Origin: Nocardioides salarius
Lineage (GTDB): Bacteria; Actinomycetota; Actinomycetes; Propionibacteriales; Nocardioidaceae
Assembly: GCF_016907435.1 (NCBI RefSeq)
Contig: NZ_JAFBBZ010000001.1
Span: 1-64,000 of the forward strand
Direction: 5' to 3'
Length of the DNA stretch: 64,000 nt
The notes beneath the pieces were generated by a model. The model was not told the origin of the DNA, searched no databases, and saw only the letters and a program-made list of their open reading frames with translations. This document shows, piece by piece, positions 16,951-25,512 of this stretch (the first letter of the stretch is position 1; each line of letters begins with the position of its first letter). A program made the position numbers and the translations under genes.

Positions 16951-18039
16951 ATGCAGCTCGGGATCTTCAGCGTCGGGGACGTGACCACCGACCCCACCAC
17001 CGGCCGCACCCCCACCGAGCACGAACGGATCCGCGCCCAGGTCGCCATCGCGCTCAAGGCCGAGGAGATCGGCCTCGACGTCGTCGCGGTCGGCCAGCAC
17101 CACAACCCGCCCTTCGTGGCGTCGGCGCCGACGACCACGCTGGCCTGGATCGGCGCCCAGACCCGACGCATCCTGCTCTCGACCGCCACGACACTGATCA
17201 CCACCACCGACCCGGTGCGCATCGCGGAGGACTACGCCACGCTGCAGCACCTCACCGAGGGTCGCGTCGACCTGATGATGGGCCGCGGCAACACCGGCCC
17301 GGTCTACCCGTGGTTCGGCAAGGACATCCGGGAGGGCATCAACCTGGCGGTCGAGAACTACGCGCTGCTGCACCGGCTCTGGCGCGAGGACGTCGTGGAC
17401 TGGCAGGGACGCTTCCGCACGCCGCTGCAGGGCTTCACCGCGACCCCGCGACCGCTCGACGGCGTGGCGCCGTTCGTGTGGCACGGCTCGATCCGCAGCC
17501 CCGAGATCGCCGAGCAGGCGGCCTACTACGGCGACGGGTTCTTCCACAACCACATCTTCTGGCCGCCCGCGCACGCCGCCCAGATGGTGCGCCTCTACCG
17601 CGAGCGGTTCGAGCACTACGGGCATGGCCGTGCCGACCAGGCCTACGTCGGCCTGGGCGGACAGTTCTTCATGCGCAAGGACAGCCAGGCCGCGGTGCGG
17701 GAGTTCCGGCCCTACTTCGACAACGCGCCGGTCTACGGGCACGGCCCGTCCCTGGAGGACTTCACCTCGCAGACGCCGCTGACCGTCGGGTCGCCGCAGC
17801 AGGTGCTCGAGCGGACCCTCGGCTTCCGCGAGCACGTGGGCGACTACCAGCGCCAGCTGTTCCTCGTCGACCACGCGGGACTGCCGCTGAAGACCGTCCT
17901 CGAGCAGCTCGACCTGCTCGGCGAGATCCTTCCCGACCTGCGGGCCGGCTTCGCCGAGGGTCGCCCCGCGCACGTGCCCGACGCCCCGACCCACGCCGCG
18001 CTCGTCGCGGCCCGTGCCGACCAGGAGGTGACCGCATGA
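16951..18039 (+). CDS. Luciferase-like (LLM class) flavin-dependent oxidoreductase, CE1758-type
   Basis: The 362-residue protein has the bacterial luciferase-like TIM barrel: MQLGIFSVGDVTTD at the start, VGQHHNPPFVASAPTTTLAW near 45, and TEGRVDLMMGRGN near 105. The family uses reduced FMN for oxygenation or hydride transfer. It overlaps the next gene by an ATGA junction. That gene encodes an FMN reductase, so the pair makes and uses reduced flavin. The paired arrangement matches the actinobacterial CE1758/CE1759 duo, whose substrate is unknown. GGAGG lies 10 nt before ATG 16951. Confidence 0.9.
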   Translation: MQLGIFSVGDVTTDPTTGRTPTEHERIRAQVAIALKAEEIGLDVVAVGQHHNPPFVASAPTTTLAWIGAQTRRILLSTATTLITTTDPVRIAEDYATLQHLTEGRVDLMMGRGNTGPVYPWFGKDIREGINLAVENYALLHRLWREDVVDWQGRFRTPLQGFTATPRPLDGVAPFVWHGSIRSPEIAEQAAYYGDGFFHNHIFWPPAHAAQMVRLYRERFEHYGHGRADQAYVGLGGQFFMRKDSQAAVREFRPYFDNAPVYGHGPSLEDFTSQTPLTVGSPQQVLERTLGFREHVGDYQRQLFLVDHAGLPLKTVLEQLDLLGEILPDLRAGFAEGRPAHVPDAPTHAALVAARADQEVTA

Positions 18040-18665
18040 CGCGGCTGGTGGTGCTCAGCGCCGGCCTGGGCGTGCCGTCGTCGACGACGCTGCTCGCCGA
18101 CCGCCTCGCCGCCGGCGTCGTACGCCGCCTCGGCGGCGAGGCCGAGGACGGGGTCGACGTCGAGCGCGTGGAGCTGCGCCGGCTCGCGCACCCGCTGGCC
18201 GACCGGCTGACGACCGGGTTCGCGGGGGAGGAGCTCGCGACGGCGCTGGAGTCGGTGCGCGACGCCGACGCGCTGGTCGCGGTCACCCCGGTCTACGCGG
18301 CTTCCTACAGCGGGCTCTTCAAGACCTTCGTGGACGTGCTCGACCGGGACGCGCTGGACGGGACGCCTGTCGTGGTCGCGGCGACCGGCGGGACGCCTCG
18401 GCACTCGATGGTGCTCGACCACGCGTTGCGCCCACTCTTCGCGCACCTGCGCGCGGTCGTGGCGCCGACCGGTGTCTTCGCCGCGACCGACGACTTCGGC
18501 GACGCGGGGCTGGACGACCGGGTGGAGCGCGCCGCCGGCGAGCTGGTCGCGCTCCTGGGCGGCGCGGCGGCCACCCGGCCCCGGCCCACCGTGGACGAGC
18601 GGCTCGCCGACCCCACGCCCTTCGAGGAGCTGTTGCGCCGGGCGGGCGCGGGGCCGACGGGCTGA
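18036..18665 (+). CDS. NAD(P)H-dependent FMN reductase, CE1759-type partner
   Basis: The 209-residue flavodoxin-like protein starts LVVLSAGLGVPSSTTLLADR, a phosphate-binding loop for FMN. It continues with VTPVYAASYSGLFKTFVDVLD and VVVAATGGTPRHSMV, standard for the NADPH-dependent FMN reductase family. It is translationally coupled to the upstream luciferase-like gene (ATGA overlap, GGAGG nearby) and presumably feeds it reduced FMN. Confidence 0.9.
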   Translation: MTRLVVLSAGLGVPSSTTLLADRLAAGVVRRLGGEAEDGVDVERVELRRLAHPLADRLTTGFAGEELATALESVRDADALVAVTPVYAASYSGLFKTFVDVLDRDALDGTPVVVAATGGTPRHSMVLDHALRPLFAHLRAVVAPTGVFAATDDFGDAGLDDRVERAAGELVALLGGAAATRPRPTVDERLADPTPFEELLRRAGAGPTG

Positions 18666-18684
18666 GGCCCGGCTGAGTGCAGGC

Positions 18685-19215
18685 TCAGTGCTGGTAGGTG
18701 CCGTGCAGGACCGCCCGACCGGCGGTCTTGAAGGCGAGGTTGAACGAGACCACCGCGGGGGTGGCGTCGGAGTCGACGCCCAGCGTCTCCTCGGTCACGG
18801 CGTGCACGACGAAGAAGTAGCGGTGCGGCATGTCGCCCGGCGGCGGGGCGGCACCGGCGAAGGCCTTCGAGCCGGTGTCGTTGCGGCACATGAACGCCTG
18901 CCCGGGCAGGTCGGCCCCCTCGGAGCCGATGCCGGCGGGCAGCTCGGTGGTGTCGGCGGGCAGGTCGACCAGCACCCAGTGCCAGAAGCCGCTGGGGGTC
19001 GGCGCGTCGGGGTCGAAGCAGGTCACGGTGAAGCTCTTGGTGCCGTCCGGGGCGCCGCTCCACGACAGCTGCGGCGAGGTGTTCCCGCCGTCGCCGACCT
19101 GGGCGTCGGCGAGCGGCTCACCCTGGCTGACGTCGGTGCTGGCCACGTCGAAGGACGGCACCGGGGGCAGGAGGTCGTAGGGATCGGGGGCAACGGGACG
19201 CTCGAGGTTGCTCAT
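18685..19215 (-). CDS. YbhB/YbcL family Raf-kinase-inhibitor-like protein
   Basis: The 176-residue protein is a bacterial phosphatidylethanolamine-binding-protein homologue: [19 protein letters not shown] and [18 protein letters not shown] carry the conserved Asp-Pro and His of the ligand pocket. A second segment, [10 protein letters not shown], is also typical. It is cytosolic as encoded, with no signal peptide. The cellular role of this family in bacteria is not settled. A TACGTT hexamer 7 nt before ATG 19215 supports the start. Confidence 0.9.
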   Translation of the reverse strand: MSNLERPVAPDPYDLLPPVPSFDVASTDVSQGEPLADAQVGDGGNTSPQLSWSGAPDGTKSFTVTCFDPDAPTPSGFWHWVLVDLPADTTELPAGIGSEGADLPGQAFMCRNDTGSKAFAGAAPPPGDMPHRYFFVVHAVTEETLGVDSDATPAVVSFNLAFKTAGRAVLHGTYQH

Positions 19216-19222
19216 GTAGCCG

Positions 19223-19228
19223 AACGTA
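19223..19228 (-). promoter_or_regulatory. Putative -10 element of the YbhB-like gene (leaderless)
   Basis: TACGTT on the minus strand, 7 nt before ATG 19215. Confidence 0.45.
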
Positions 19229-19301
19229 GCCCGGCGCCCGCGCAGTGACCACCACCCGGTCAGTGCACCCCCGGGTCGGGGCCGCGGGTCAGCATGGGGA
19301 C

Positions 19302-20606
19302 ATGGCTGAGCTCCCCGACGACCCCACCGCCGACGCCACCCGTCGCGCCCCCACCGAGGCACCGCCGTACCCGGTGGGGCTGCGGCTGGCCGGGCGCAGG
19401 GTGCTGGTCGTCGGCGGGGGACAGGTCGCCCAGCGCCGGGTGCCGGCCCTGATCGCGGCCGGTGCCGACGTGGTGGTGGTGGCTCCCCAGGTCACCCCCG
19501 CGATCGAGGGCCTCGGCGCGGAGCTGAGGTGGGAGCAGCGAGGCTTCGAGCCCCGCGACGTCGACGGGTCCTGGTACGTCGTCGCGGCCACCGACGACGC
19601 CGAGGTCAACGCCGCGGTGCTGGCCGAGGCCGAGGCGCAGCGGGTCTTCTGCACCCGCGCCGACGACGCCCGCGAGGCCAGCGCCTGGACGCCCGCGGTG
19701 GGCCGCCACGACGGCGTCACGGTGGCGGTGCTGGCCAACCGTGAGCCCCGGCGCTCCGCGGCCGTGCGCGACGAGGTGATGACGGCGCTGCGCGACGGCC
19801 GGCTGACCGTGCGCGACGCGCACCAGCGCACCGCCGGCGTCGTGCTGGTCGGTGGCGGGCCCGGGGCCCCGGAGCTGGCCACCGTGGCGGCCCGGCACGC
19901 CCTGGCCGGCGCCGACGTGGTCGTGGCCGACCGGCTGGCCCCCCGTGAGCTGCTCGACGAGCTGCCCGCCCACGTCGAGCTGGTCGACGTCGCGAAGCTG
20001 CCGCGCGGGCGCCAGGCCACCCAGGAGTCCATCAACCAGGTCATCGTCGACCGAGCGCTCGAGGGCAAGCGGGTGGTGCGCTTCAAGGGCGGCGACAACT
20101 TCGTCTTCGGCCGCGGCTTCGAGGAGATCCTGGCCTGCCGCGCCGCGGGCGTGCCGGTCAGCGTCGTGCCCGGGCTGACGTCGGCGATCTCGGTGCCCGC
20201 CGGGGTGGGCATCCCGGTCACGCACCGCGGGGTCGCCCACGAGTTCACCGTCGTGACCGGTCACGTCCCGCCCGGCCACCCGCAGTCGCTGGTCGACTGG
20301 GAGGCCCTCGCGCGGATGCGCGGCACCATCGTGCTGCTGATGGCGGTGCAGAACGCCCCGCTGATCGCCGAGTCGCTGATGGCCGGCGGCCGACGCGCCT
20401 CCACCCCGGTGGCGGTGGTCGTCGAGGGCACCATGCCCGAGGAGCACACGGTGCTGAGCACCCTCGGCGACCTGGCGCACGACATCGTGGAGCAGGGGGT
20501 GCGGGCGCCTGCGATCATCGTCGTCGGCGACGTGGTCGCCGTGGCCCGACCGGGCCACTACGCCGAACCGGTGACGGTGCGGCCGGGCGACTTCGTGGAG
20601 GAGTGA
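19302..20606 (+). CDS. cysG: Siroheme synthase: precorrin-2 dehydrogenase fused to uroporphyrinogen-III methyltransferase
   Basis: The 434-residue fusion makes precorrin-2 and oxidises it towards siroheme, the cofactor of sulfite and nitrite reductases. Residues 20-165 are the dehydrogenase ([31 protein letters not shown]). Residues 180-434 are the SAM-dependent methyltransferase ([32 protein letters not shown], and the PVTHRG-type segment [12 protein letters not shown]). The start ATG 19302 has CAGCAT 6 nt upstream. The chelatase would have to be elsewhere. Precorrin-2 also leads to cobalamin, the cofactor of MetH in this window. Confidence 0.93.
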   Translation: MAELPDDPTADATRRAPTEAPPYPVGLRLAGRRVLVVGGGQVAQRRVPALIAAGADVVVVAPQVTPAIEGLGAELRWEQRGFEPRDVDGSWYVVAATDDAEVNAAVLAEAEAQRVFCTRADDAREASAWTPAVGRHDGVTVAVLANREPRRSAAVRDEVMTALRDGRLTVRDAHQRTAGVVLVGGGPGAPELATVAARHALAGADVVVADRLAPRELLDELPAHVELVDVAKLPRGRQATQESINQVIVDRALEGKRVVRFKGGDNFVFGRGFEEILACRAAGVPVSVVPGLTSAISVPAGVGIPVTHRGVAHEFTVVTGHVPPGHPQSLVDWEALARMRGTIVLLMAVQNAPLIAESLMAGGRRASTPVAVVVEGTMPEEHTVLSTLGDLAHDIVEQGVRAPAIIVVGDVVAVARPGHYAEPVTVRPGDFVEE

Positions 20607-20607
20607 C

Positions 20608-21411
20608 GTGGCCGAGCTGGTCGAGATCAGCGACCCCGACGACCCGCGGCTGCGCGACTACCGCGACCTGCGCGACGTACAGCTGCGCAAGGACCTGGAG
20701 GCCGAGCACGGCCTCTTCCTGGCCGAGGGCGAGAAGGTGGTGCGCCGGGCCGTGGAGTCGGGCTACGACGCCCGCTCGTTCCTGATGGCACCGCGCTGGC
20801 TCGACGGGCTCGCCGACGTGCTCGAGCGCTCGGCGGCCCCCTGCTTCGTGCTGAGCGAGGACCTGGCCGAGCAGGTGACCGGCTTCCACGTGCACCGCGG
20901 GGCGCTGGCCTCGCTCGAGCGCCGCCCGCTCGCGCCGGTCGAGGACGTCCTCGCTGGGGCGCGCTCGGTGCTGGTGCTCGAGGACATCGTCGACCACACG
21001 AACGTCGGCGCGATCCTGCGCAGCGGCGCCGCCCTCGGCTTCGACGCCGCCCTGCTGGCGCCGCGCTGCGCCGACCCGCTCTACCGGCGTGCCATCAAGG
21101 TCTCGATGGGGGCCGTCTTCACGCTGCCCTGGACCCGCCTGCCCGAGTGGTACGACGCGCTGCCGACCCTGTCGGCGCGCGGGTTCACCACGGTGGCGCT
21201 CACCCTCGCCGACGACGCGGTGCCGGTCGAGGAGGCCGTCGCCGGGCTCGACCGGGTCGCCCTGGTGCTGGGCTCGGAGGGCCACGGGCTCTCGGAGCGC
21301 TGGCAGGACAGCGCCGACCGGCGCGCGATCATCCCGATGCACGAGGGCATCGACTCCCTCAACGTCGCGGCCGCCTCGGCGGTGGCCTGCTACGTCACCG
21401 CGCGCCGCTGA
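20608..21411 (+). CDS. SpoU/TrmH family RNA 2'-O-methyltransferase
   Basis: The 267-residue enzyme has an N-terminal substrate-binding domain (about 1-105) and a SPOUT knot domain with three family motifs: DHTNVGAILRSGAALG, LVLGSEGHGLSERW and PMHEGIDSLNVAAASAV. It transfers methyl from SAM to a ribose 2'-oxygen in rRNA or tRNA; the target site cannot be told. The GTG start lies 1 bp after the cysG stop, so translation is probably coupled, though the functions look unrelated. Confidence 0.93.
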   Translation: MAELVEISDPDDPRLRDYRDLRDVQLRKDLEAEHGLFLAEGEKVVRRAVESGYDARSFLMAPRWLDGLADVLERSAAPCFVLSEDLAEQVTGFHVHRGALASLERRPLAPVEDVLAGARSVLVLEDIVDHTNVGAILRSGAALGFDAALLAPRCADPLYRRAIKVSMGAVFTLPWTRLPEWYDALPTLSARGFTTVALTLADDAVPVEEAVAGLDRVALVLGSEGHGLSERWQDSADRRAIIPMHEGIDSLNVAAASAVACYVTARR

Positions 21412-21432
21412 CCCTGCACGGGCACCGCCGCC

Positions 21433-21438
21433 TAGCGT
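21433..21438 (+). promoter_or_regulatory. Putative -10 element of the HIT-like gene (leaderless)
   Basis: TAGCGT ends 7 nt before ATG 21446. Confidence 0.45.
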
Positions 21439-21445
21439 GAGCGGC

Positions 21446-22054
21446 ATGGACCAGCAGCCGGCCGACTCGCCGTACCACCGCACCCTGCCCATCGGGGAGC
21501 GGCTCTCGGGCAAGCCGCTCGTCGAGGACCGGCTCTCCTGCTTCGAGGACGTCACCCTGCGCCCCCTGGAGCCGATGCTGGTGCCGGAGGCGCCGCGCGC
21601 CGGCACCCTCGAGCGCAGCGAGTGCGGGCACTGCCGACCCTCCGAGCACACCATCTGGCACGACGACCTGTGGCAGGTGCGGTCGGGGTTCACACCGTTC
21701 GGCCTGCCCTTCGTGGGCGGGGTCGCGCCTCGCGAGCACGTGCTCCTCGACGACGCGCCCCTCGACCTCCTGGCCACGCTCGGGCCGCTGCTCCAGCGCG
21801 TCAGCAACGCCGTCAAGGCCGTGCCCGGCGTCGCGCGCACCCACCTCGCCCGCTGGGGCGACGGCTCCGAGCACTTCCACCTGTGGGCGATGGCCCGCCC
21901 CGCCGGGATGATGCAGGGCCGCGGCGCGATGCTGGCCTTCTGGGACGACGTGCTCCCGCCGCTGCCCGACGACCTGCGCGAGCAGCACCTCGAGATCGTC
22001 GCCGAGGCGCTGGCCGCCGGTGGCGGGACCGCCTTCCCCGCCCGGGGTGCCTAG
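21446..22054 (+). CDS. HIT/GalT-superfamily-like protein with a CxxC site
   Basis: The 202-residue product is not one I can name with certainty. A CGHC motif at about residue 60, followed by a His (PSEHTIWHDD), looks like a zinc site. Later, ARTHLARWGDGSEHFHLWAM resembles the active-site strand of the HIT/galactose-1-phosphate uridylyltransferase superfamily, with HFHLW in place of HxHxH. That suggests a nucleotidyl hydrolase or transferase, but the triad is incomplete, so activity is open. There is no signal peptide or membrane helix. Confidence 0.6.
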   Translation: MDQQPADSPYHRTLPIGERLSGKPLVEDRLSCFEDVTLRPLEPMLVPEAPRAGTLERSECGHCRPSEHTIWHDDLWQVRSGFTPFGLPFVGGVAPREHVLLDDAPLDLLATLGPLLQRVSNAVKAVPGVARTHLARWGDGSEHFHLWAMARPAGMMQGRGAMLAFWDDVLPPLPDDLREQHLEIVAEALAAGGGTAFPARGA

Positions 22055-22067
22055 GGCCGGTGCCGGA

Positions 22068-22087
22068 GTCCCCGACTGACCGGGGAC
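22068..22087. terminator. Hairpin between convergent genes
   Basis: Arms GTCCCCG and CGGGGAC enclose a 6-nt loop in the 53-bp gap between the HIT-like gene and def. It could end transcription from both sides. There is no T-tract. Confidence 0.45.
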
Positions 22088-22107
22088 CCCTGCAGGCGCC
22101 CGGAACC

Positions 22108-22695
22108 TCAGTCGGCCGGCCAGCCCTCGGGGTACTCCTCGACCAGCTTGTCGTGCTCCTTGGCGAGCTTCTTGCGCTGCTTGGTGGGCAGGCGGTCGCC
22201 GAAGACGGTGCCCCGGGTGTGGTCGGTCTCGTGCTGCAGGCAGCGGGCCAGCAGGCCGTCGCCGGTGAAGGTGACCGGCTGGCCGTCGAGGCCGGTGCCG
22301 GTGACGGTGGCGGTGTCGGGCCGGGCGCAGGGCACGAACGCGCCGGGGTAGGACAGGCAGCCCTCGTCGGAGTCGTCGAGCTGGCGCTCCTTGCCCTCGG
22401 GCAGCTCGAGCTCGGGGTTGCACACGACGCCGACGGTGCGCTCGCCCGACTCGTCGGGGCAGTCGAAGACGAAGACCGCCCGGTCGACGCCGATCTGGCA
22501 GGCGGCCAGCCCGACGCCGTCGGCGGCGTACATGGTCGCGACCATGTCGGCGACCAGCGTGCGCAGCTCGTCGTCGTACGCCGTCACCGGCTCCTGCGGA
22601 CGGTGCATCACCGGGGTGCCCCACCGGGTGACCGGGCGGACCGTGCCGCCCTCGGGGAGGGGACCGTACGGCGCGTGCTCAGGCTGCTCGGGCAT
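22108..22695 (-). CDS. def: Peptide deformylase
   Basis: The 195-residue metalloenzyme removes the N-formyl group from nascent proteins. All three motifs are present: GVGLAACQIG near residue 60, EGCLSYPG near 112 (metal-ligand Cys) and CLQHETDH near 153 (two His ligands and the catalytic Glu). The C-terminus is Lys-rich. ATG 22695 is preceded by TAGGAT at 7 nt. No methionyl-tRNA formyltransferase gene is adjacent, so this could be one of several deformylases in the genome. Confidence 0.94.
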   Translation of the reverse strand: MPEQPEHAPYGPLPEGGTVRPVTRWGTPVMHRPQEPVTAYDDELRTLVADMVATMYAADGVGLAACQIGVDRAVFVFDCPDESGERTVGVVCNPELELPEGKERQLDDSDEGCLSYPGAFVPCARPDTATVTGTGLDGQPVTFTGDGLLARCLQHETDHTRGTVFGDRLPTKQRKKLAKEHDKLVEEYPEGWPAD

Positions 22696-22702
22696 GCCCG
22701 CG

Positions 22703-22708
22703 ATCCTA
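22703..22708 (-). promoter_or_regulatory. Putative -10 element of def (leaderless)
   Basis: TAGGAT on the minus strand, 7 nt before ATG 22695. Confidence 0.45.
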
Positions 22709-22783
22709 GGAGGGCAGCACCCCGGCGGCCCAACCCGGCCGGCGGCTGTGACCCGGACCACCCGGATCGTCTGTAGCGCAATG

Positions 22784-22800
22784 TGTAACTCACAGTTACA
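22784..22800. promoter_or_regulatory. Operator palindrome of the acyl-CoA dehydrogenase pair
   Basis: TGTAACTCACAGTTACA is an inverted repeat with perfect 7-bp arms and a 3-bp centre. It ends 8 bp before ATG 22809 and overlaps the likely -10 element, so a bound dimer would block initiation. The size and form suit a TetR-family fatty-acid-catabolism repressor; no such gene is in the window. Confidence 0.65.
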
Positions 22801-22802
22801 TT
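22797..22802 (+). promoter_or_regulatory. Putative -10 element of the acyl-CoA dehydrogenase operon (leaderless)
   Basis: TACATT ends 6 nt before ATG 22809 and shares four bases with the right arm of the palindrome. Confidence 0.45.
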
Positions 22803-22808
22803 AGCGTC

Positions 22809-24185
22809 ATGGACCTCACCAAGAGCCTCCCGGCGCGGTTGCGCCCCGGGGGAAGGCACGGCTTGGCCGGCACCGAGGTGCGCGACCCGATCGGCTACGC
22901 CGTGGCCGCCCTCGGCAAGCTCGCCCAGAGCGACCTCCTCGACCGCGTCGGGCTGCGCAAGCAGGCCGAGCAGGCGGTCTACACCGCGACGCGCACCGGC
23001 TTCCAGGCCGCCACCCGCGCCAACCGCGCCTTCACCCGGGCCGGCAGCCGCCAGCAGCCCGGGGTCCGGGTGCCCAGCACCGCGCCGAAGGGCGTCTTCG
23101 ACCTGACGCCCGGCGAGGACGAGCAGATGCTCGTCGACGTGGTCACCGAGTTCGCCGACGAGGTGGTGCGCCCCGCCGCGACCGAGGCCGACGAGACCTG
23201 CGCCGCGCCCGAGCCGGTGCTCAAGGCCAGCCTCGAGATCGGACTGCCGATCCTGGGCGTGCCCGAGGCGCTCGGCGGCATCTCCGAGGAGCGCTCGGCC
23301 GTGGCCGGCACCCTGGTGGCCGAGGCGCTCGCCCGCGGCGACATGGGCCTGGCCGTGGCCACCCTCGCGCCCGGCGCGGTCGCCACCGCCCTGGGCCTGT
23401 GGGGCACCGAGGCCCAGCAGCAGACCTACCTGCCCGCCTTCACCGGCGACGAGGTGCCCGCCGCCGCGCTGGCCCTCAGCGAGCCCACCGTGCTCTTCGA
23501 CGCCCTGGCGCCGAGCACCACCGCCCGCCGCACCCCCGACGGGTTCGTCCTCGACGGCCTCAAGAGCGCCGTCGTGCGCGCCGCCGACGCCGAGCTGTTC
23601 GTCGTCGGCGCCGACCTGGAGGGCAGCCCGGTGCTGTTCCTGGTGGAGTCCTCCACCCCGGGCCTGAGCGTGGAGTCCGACCCCGGCATGGGCGTGCGGG
23701 CCGCCTCGATGGCCCGCCTGCGTCTCGAGGGCGTCACGCTGCCCGCCGACGCGGTCCTCGGCGAGACCGACGGGTCGACGTACGCCGAGTGCGTGCGGCT
23801 CTCGCGGCTGGCCTGGTGCGCCCTGGCCGTGGGCACCGGCCAGGCCGTGCTCGACTACGTCACGCCCTACGTCAAGGAGCGCGAGGCGTTCGGCGAGCCG
23901 GTGGCCCACCGCCAGTCGGTGGCGTTCATGGTCGCCGACATCGCGATCGAGCTGCAGGCCATGCGCCTGCTCACCTACAAGGCCGCCGGCCGCGCCGCCG
24001 CCGGCAAGGACGTCGCCCGCGAGGTGGCGCTGGCGCGCCGCCTGTGCGCCGAGAAGGGCATGCGCATCGGTCTCGACGGCGTGCAGCTGCTCGGCGGCCA
24101 CGGGTTCGTCAAGGAGCACCCGGTCGAGCGGTGGTACCGCGACCTGCGGGCCGTCGGCGTGATGGAAGGAGCCGTCCTCGTCTGA
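22809..24185 (+). CDS. Acyl-CoA dehydrogenase family protein (first of pair)
   Basis: The 458-residue flavoprotein has about 95 extra N-terminal residues before the acyl-CoA dehydrogenase core. Core features include EVVRPAATEADE near 120, LALSEPTVLFDAL near 220 (the flavin-side ALSEP strand) and LLGGHGFVKEHPVERWYRDLR near the end. The C-terminus stops at VMEGAVLV, where the Glu matches the catalytic-base position (the EGT motif). The next gene, 13 bp on, encodes a second dehydrogenase; such pairs can form heterotetramers in mycobacteria. The promoter has an operator palindrome, so expression is probably substrate-induced. Confidence 0.9.
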   Translation: MDLTKSLPARLRPGGRHGLAGTEVRDPIGYAVAALGKLAQSDLLDRVGLRKQAEQAVYTATRTGFQAATRANRAFTRAGSRQQPGVRVPSTAPKGVFDLTPGEDEQMLVDVVTEFADEVVRPAATEADETCAAPEPVLKASLEIGLPILGVPEALGGISEERSAVAGTLVAEALARGDMGLAVATLAPGAVATALGLWGTEAQQQTYLPAFTGDEVPAAALALSEPTVLFDALAPSTTARRTPDGFVLDGLKSAVVRAADAELFVVGADLEGSPVLFLVESSTPGLSVESDPGMGVRAASMARLRLEGVTLPADAVLGETDGSTYAECVRLSRLAWCALAVGTGQAVLDYVTPYVKEREAFGEPVAHRQSVAFMVADIAIELQAMRLLTYKAAGRAAAGKDVAREVALARRLCAEKGMRIGLDGVQLLGGHGFVKEHPVERWYRDLRAVGVMEGAVLV

Positions 24186-24198
24186 GGGCAACCACACC

Positions 24199-25428
24199 AT
24201 GATCAATCTGGACGACCCCAAGAAGTTCCGCCCGCTGCGCGACCAGGCCCACCAGGTCGCCATGAACATGCTGCGCCCGATCTCGCGCAAGTACGACAAG
24301 GCCGAGCACGCCTACCCCACCGAGCTCGACATGCTCGCCGCGATGATCGACGGGCTCTCCGAGTCGGGCGCCGCGGAGGGTGCCGGCGCCGCCGGCGTAC
24401 GCCGCGACGAGACGCCCGCTGAGAAGGGCACCGAGAAGGGTGCCGGCTCGAAGAACGGCGCCAACCTGGCCTCGGTGATGTCGATCGCCGAGATGTGCTG
24501 GGGCGACGTGGGCCTGCTGCTCTCGATGCCGCGCCAGGGCCTGGGCAACTCCGCCATCGCCTCGGTCGCCGACGACGAGCAGGCCGAGCGCTTCGACGGC
24601 GTGTGGGCGGGGATGGCGATCACCGAGCCGGGCACCGGCTCGGACTCGGCCAACATCTCGACCACCGCGGTCCTCGACGGCGACGAGTACGTCATCAACG
24701 GCGAGAAGATCTACGTCACCAGCGGTGACCGTGCCGACGCCATCGTCGTGTGGGCCACCCTCGACCGCGACCTGGGCCGCGCGGCCATCAAGTCGTTCGT
24801 GGTGCCCAAGGGCACCCCCGGCATGCGTGTCGACCGCCTCGAGCACAAGCTGGGCATCAAGGCCTCCGACACCGCCACGATCATCTTCGAGGACTGCCGG
24901 GTGCCGAAGGAGAACCTCCTCGGCACCCCGGAGGTCGACGTCAAGCAGGGCTTCGCCGGGGCGATGGCCACCTTCGACAACACCCGGCCGCTGGTGGCCG
25001 CCATGGCCATCGGCTGCGCCAAGGCCTCCCTCGACCTGACCCGCGACCTGCTGGAGCAGGCCGGGGTCGTCATCGACTACGACCGGCCCGCGGTGGTGCA
25101 GTCGGCGGCGGCGGCGAAGTTCCTGCAGATGGAGGCCGACTGGGAGGCCGCGCGGCTGCTGACGCTGCAGGCCGCCTGGATGGCCGACAACCGCGAGCCC
25201 AACTCGCTCGAGGCGTCGATGGCCAAGGCGAAGGCAGGCCGCGTCGGCTCCGACATCACGCTCTCGTGCGTCGAGCTGGCCGGCACCCTGGGCTACAGCG
25301 AGACCGAGCTGCTCGAGAAGTGGTCGCGCGACTCCAAGATCCTCGACATCTTCGAGGGCACCCAGCAGATCCAGCAGCTGATCGTGGCCCGCCGGGTCCT
25401 GGGGCTCACCAGCGCGCAGCTGAAGTAG
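24199..25428 (+). CDS. Acyl-CoA dehydrogenase (second of pair)
   Basis: The 409-residue enzyme has the FAD-contact motif ITEPGTGSDSAN near 140 and IFEDCRVPKENLLG near 230. The C-terminal DIFEGTQQIQQLIVARRVLG near 385 contains the catalytic-base Glu. It dehydrogenates acyl-CoA at the alpha-beta position and passes electrons to ETF. A charged Ala/Gly/Lys insertion (residues 58-95, with EKGTEKGAGSKNG) is unusual. It is cotranscribed with the preceding dehydrogenase and ends at a strong hairpin. Confidence 0.93.
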   Translation: MINLDDPKKFRPLRDQAHQVAMNMLRPISRKYDKAEHAYPTELDMLAAMIDGLSESGAAEGAGAAGVRRDETPAEKGTEKGAGSKNGANLASVMSIAEMCWGDVGLLLSMPRQGLGNSAIASVADDEQAERFDGVWAGMAITEPGTGSDSANISTTAVLDGDEYVINGEKIYVTSGDRADAIVVWATLDRDLGRAAIKSFVVPKGTPGMRVDRLEHKLGIKASDTATIIFEDCRVPKENLLGTPEVDVKQGFAGAMATFDNTRPLVAAMAIGCAKASLDLTRDLLEQAGVVIDYDRPAVVQSAAAAKFLQMEADWEAARLLTLQAAWMADNREPNSLEASMAKAKAGRVGSDITLSCVELAGTLGYSETELLEKWSRDSKILDIFEGTQQIQQLIVARRVLGLTSAQLK

Positions 25429-25449
25429 CGCGCCGCACCCTCACGACGT

Positions 25450-25491
25450 ACGACGGCCCGGGACCCACGCTGGTGGGTCCCGGGCCGTCGT
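25450..25491. terminator. Strong bidirectional hairpin terminator
   Basis: The 19-bp arms 25450-25468 and 25473-25491 are perfectly complementary around a GCTG loop. It lies between two convergent transcription units and probably serves both. Confidence 0.8.
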
Positions 25492-25512
25492 CGTGCGGCG
25501 TGGCCGCTGGGC

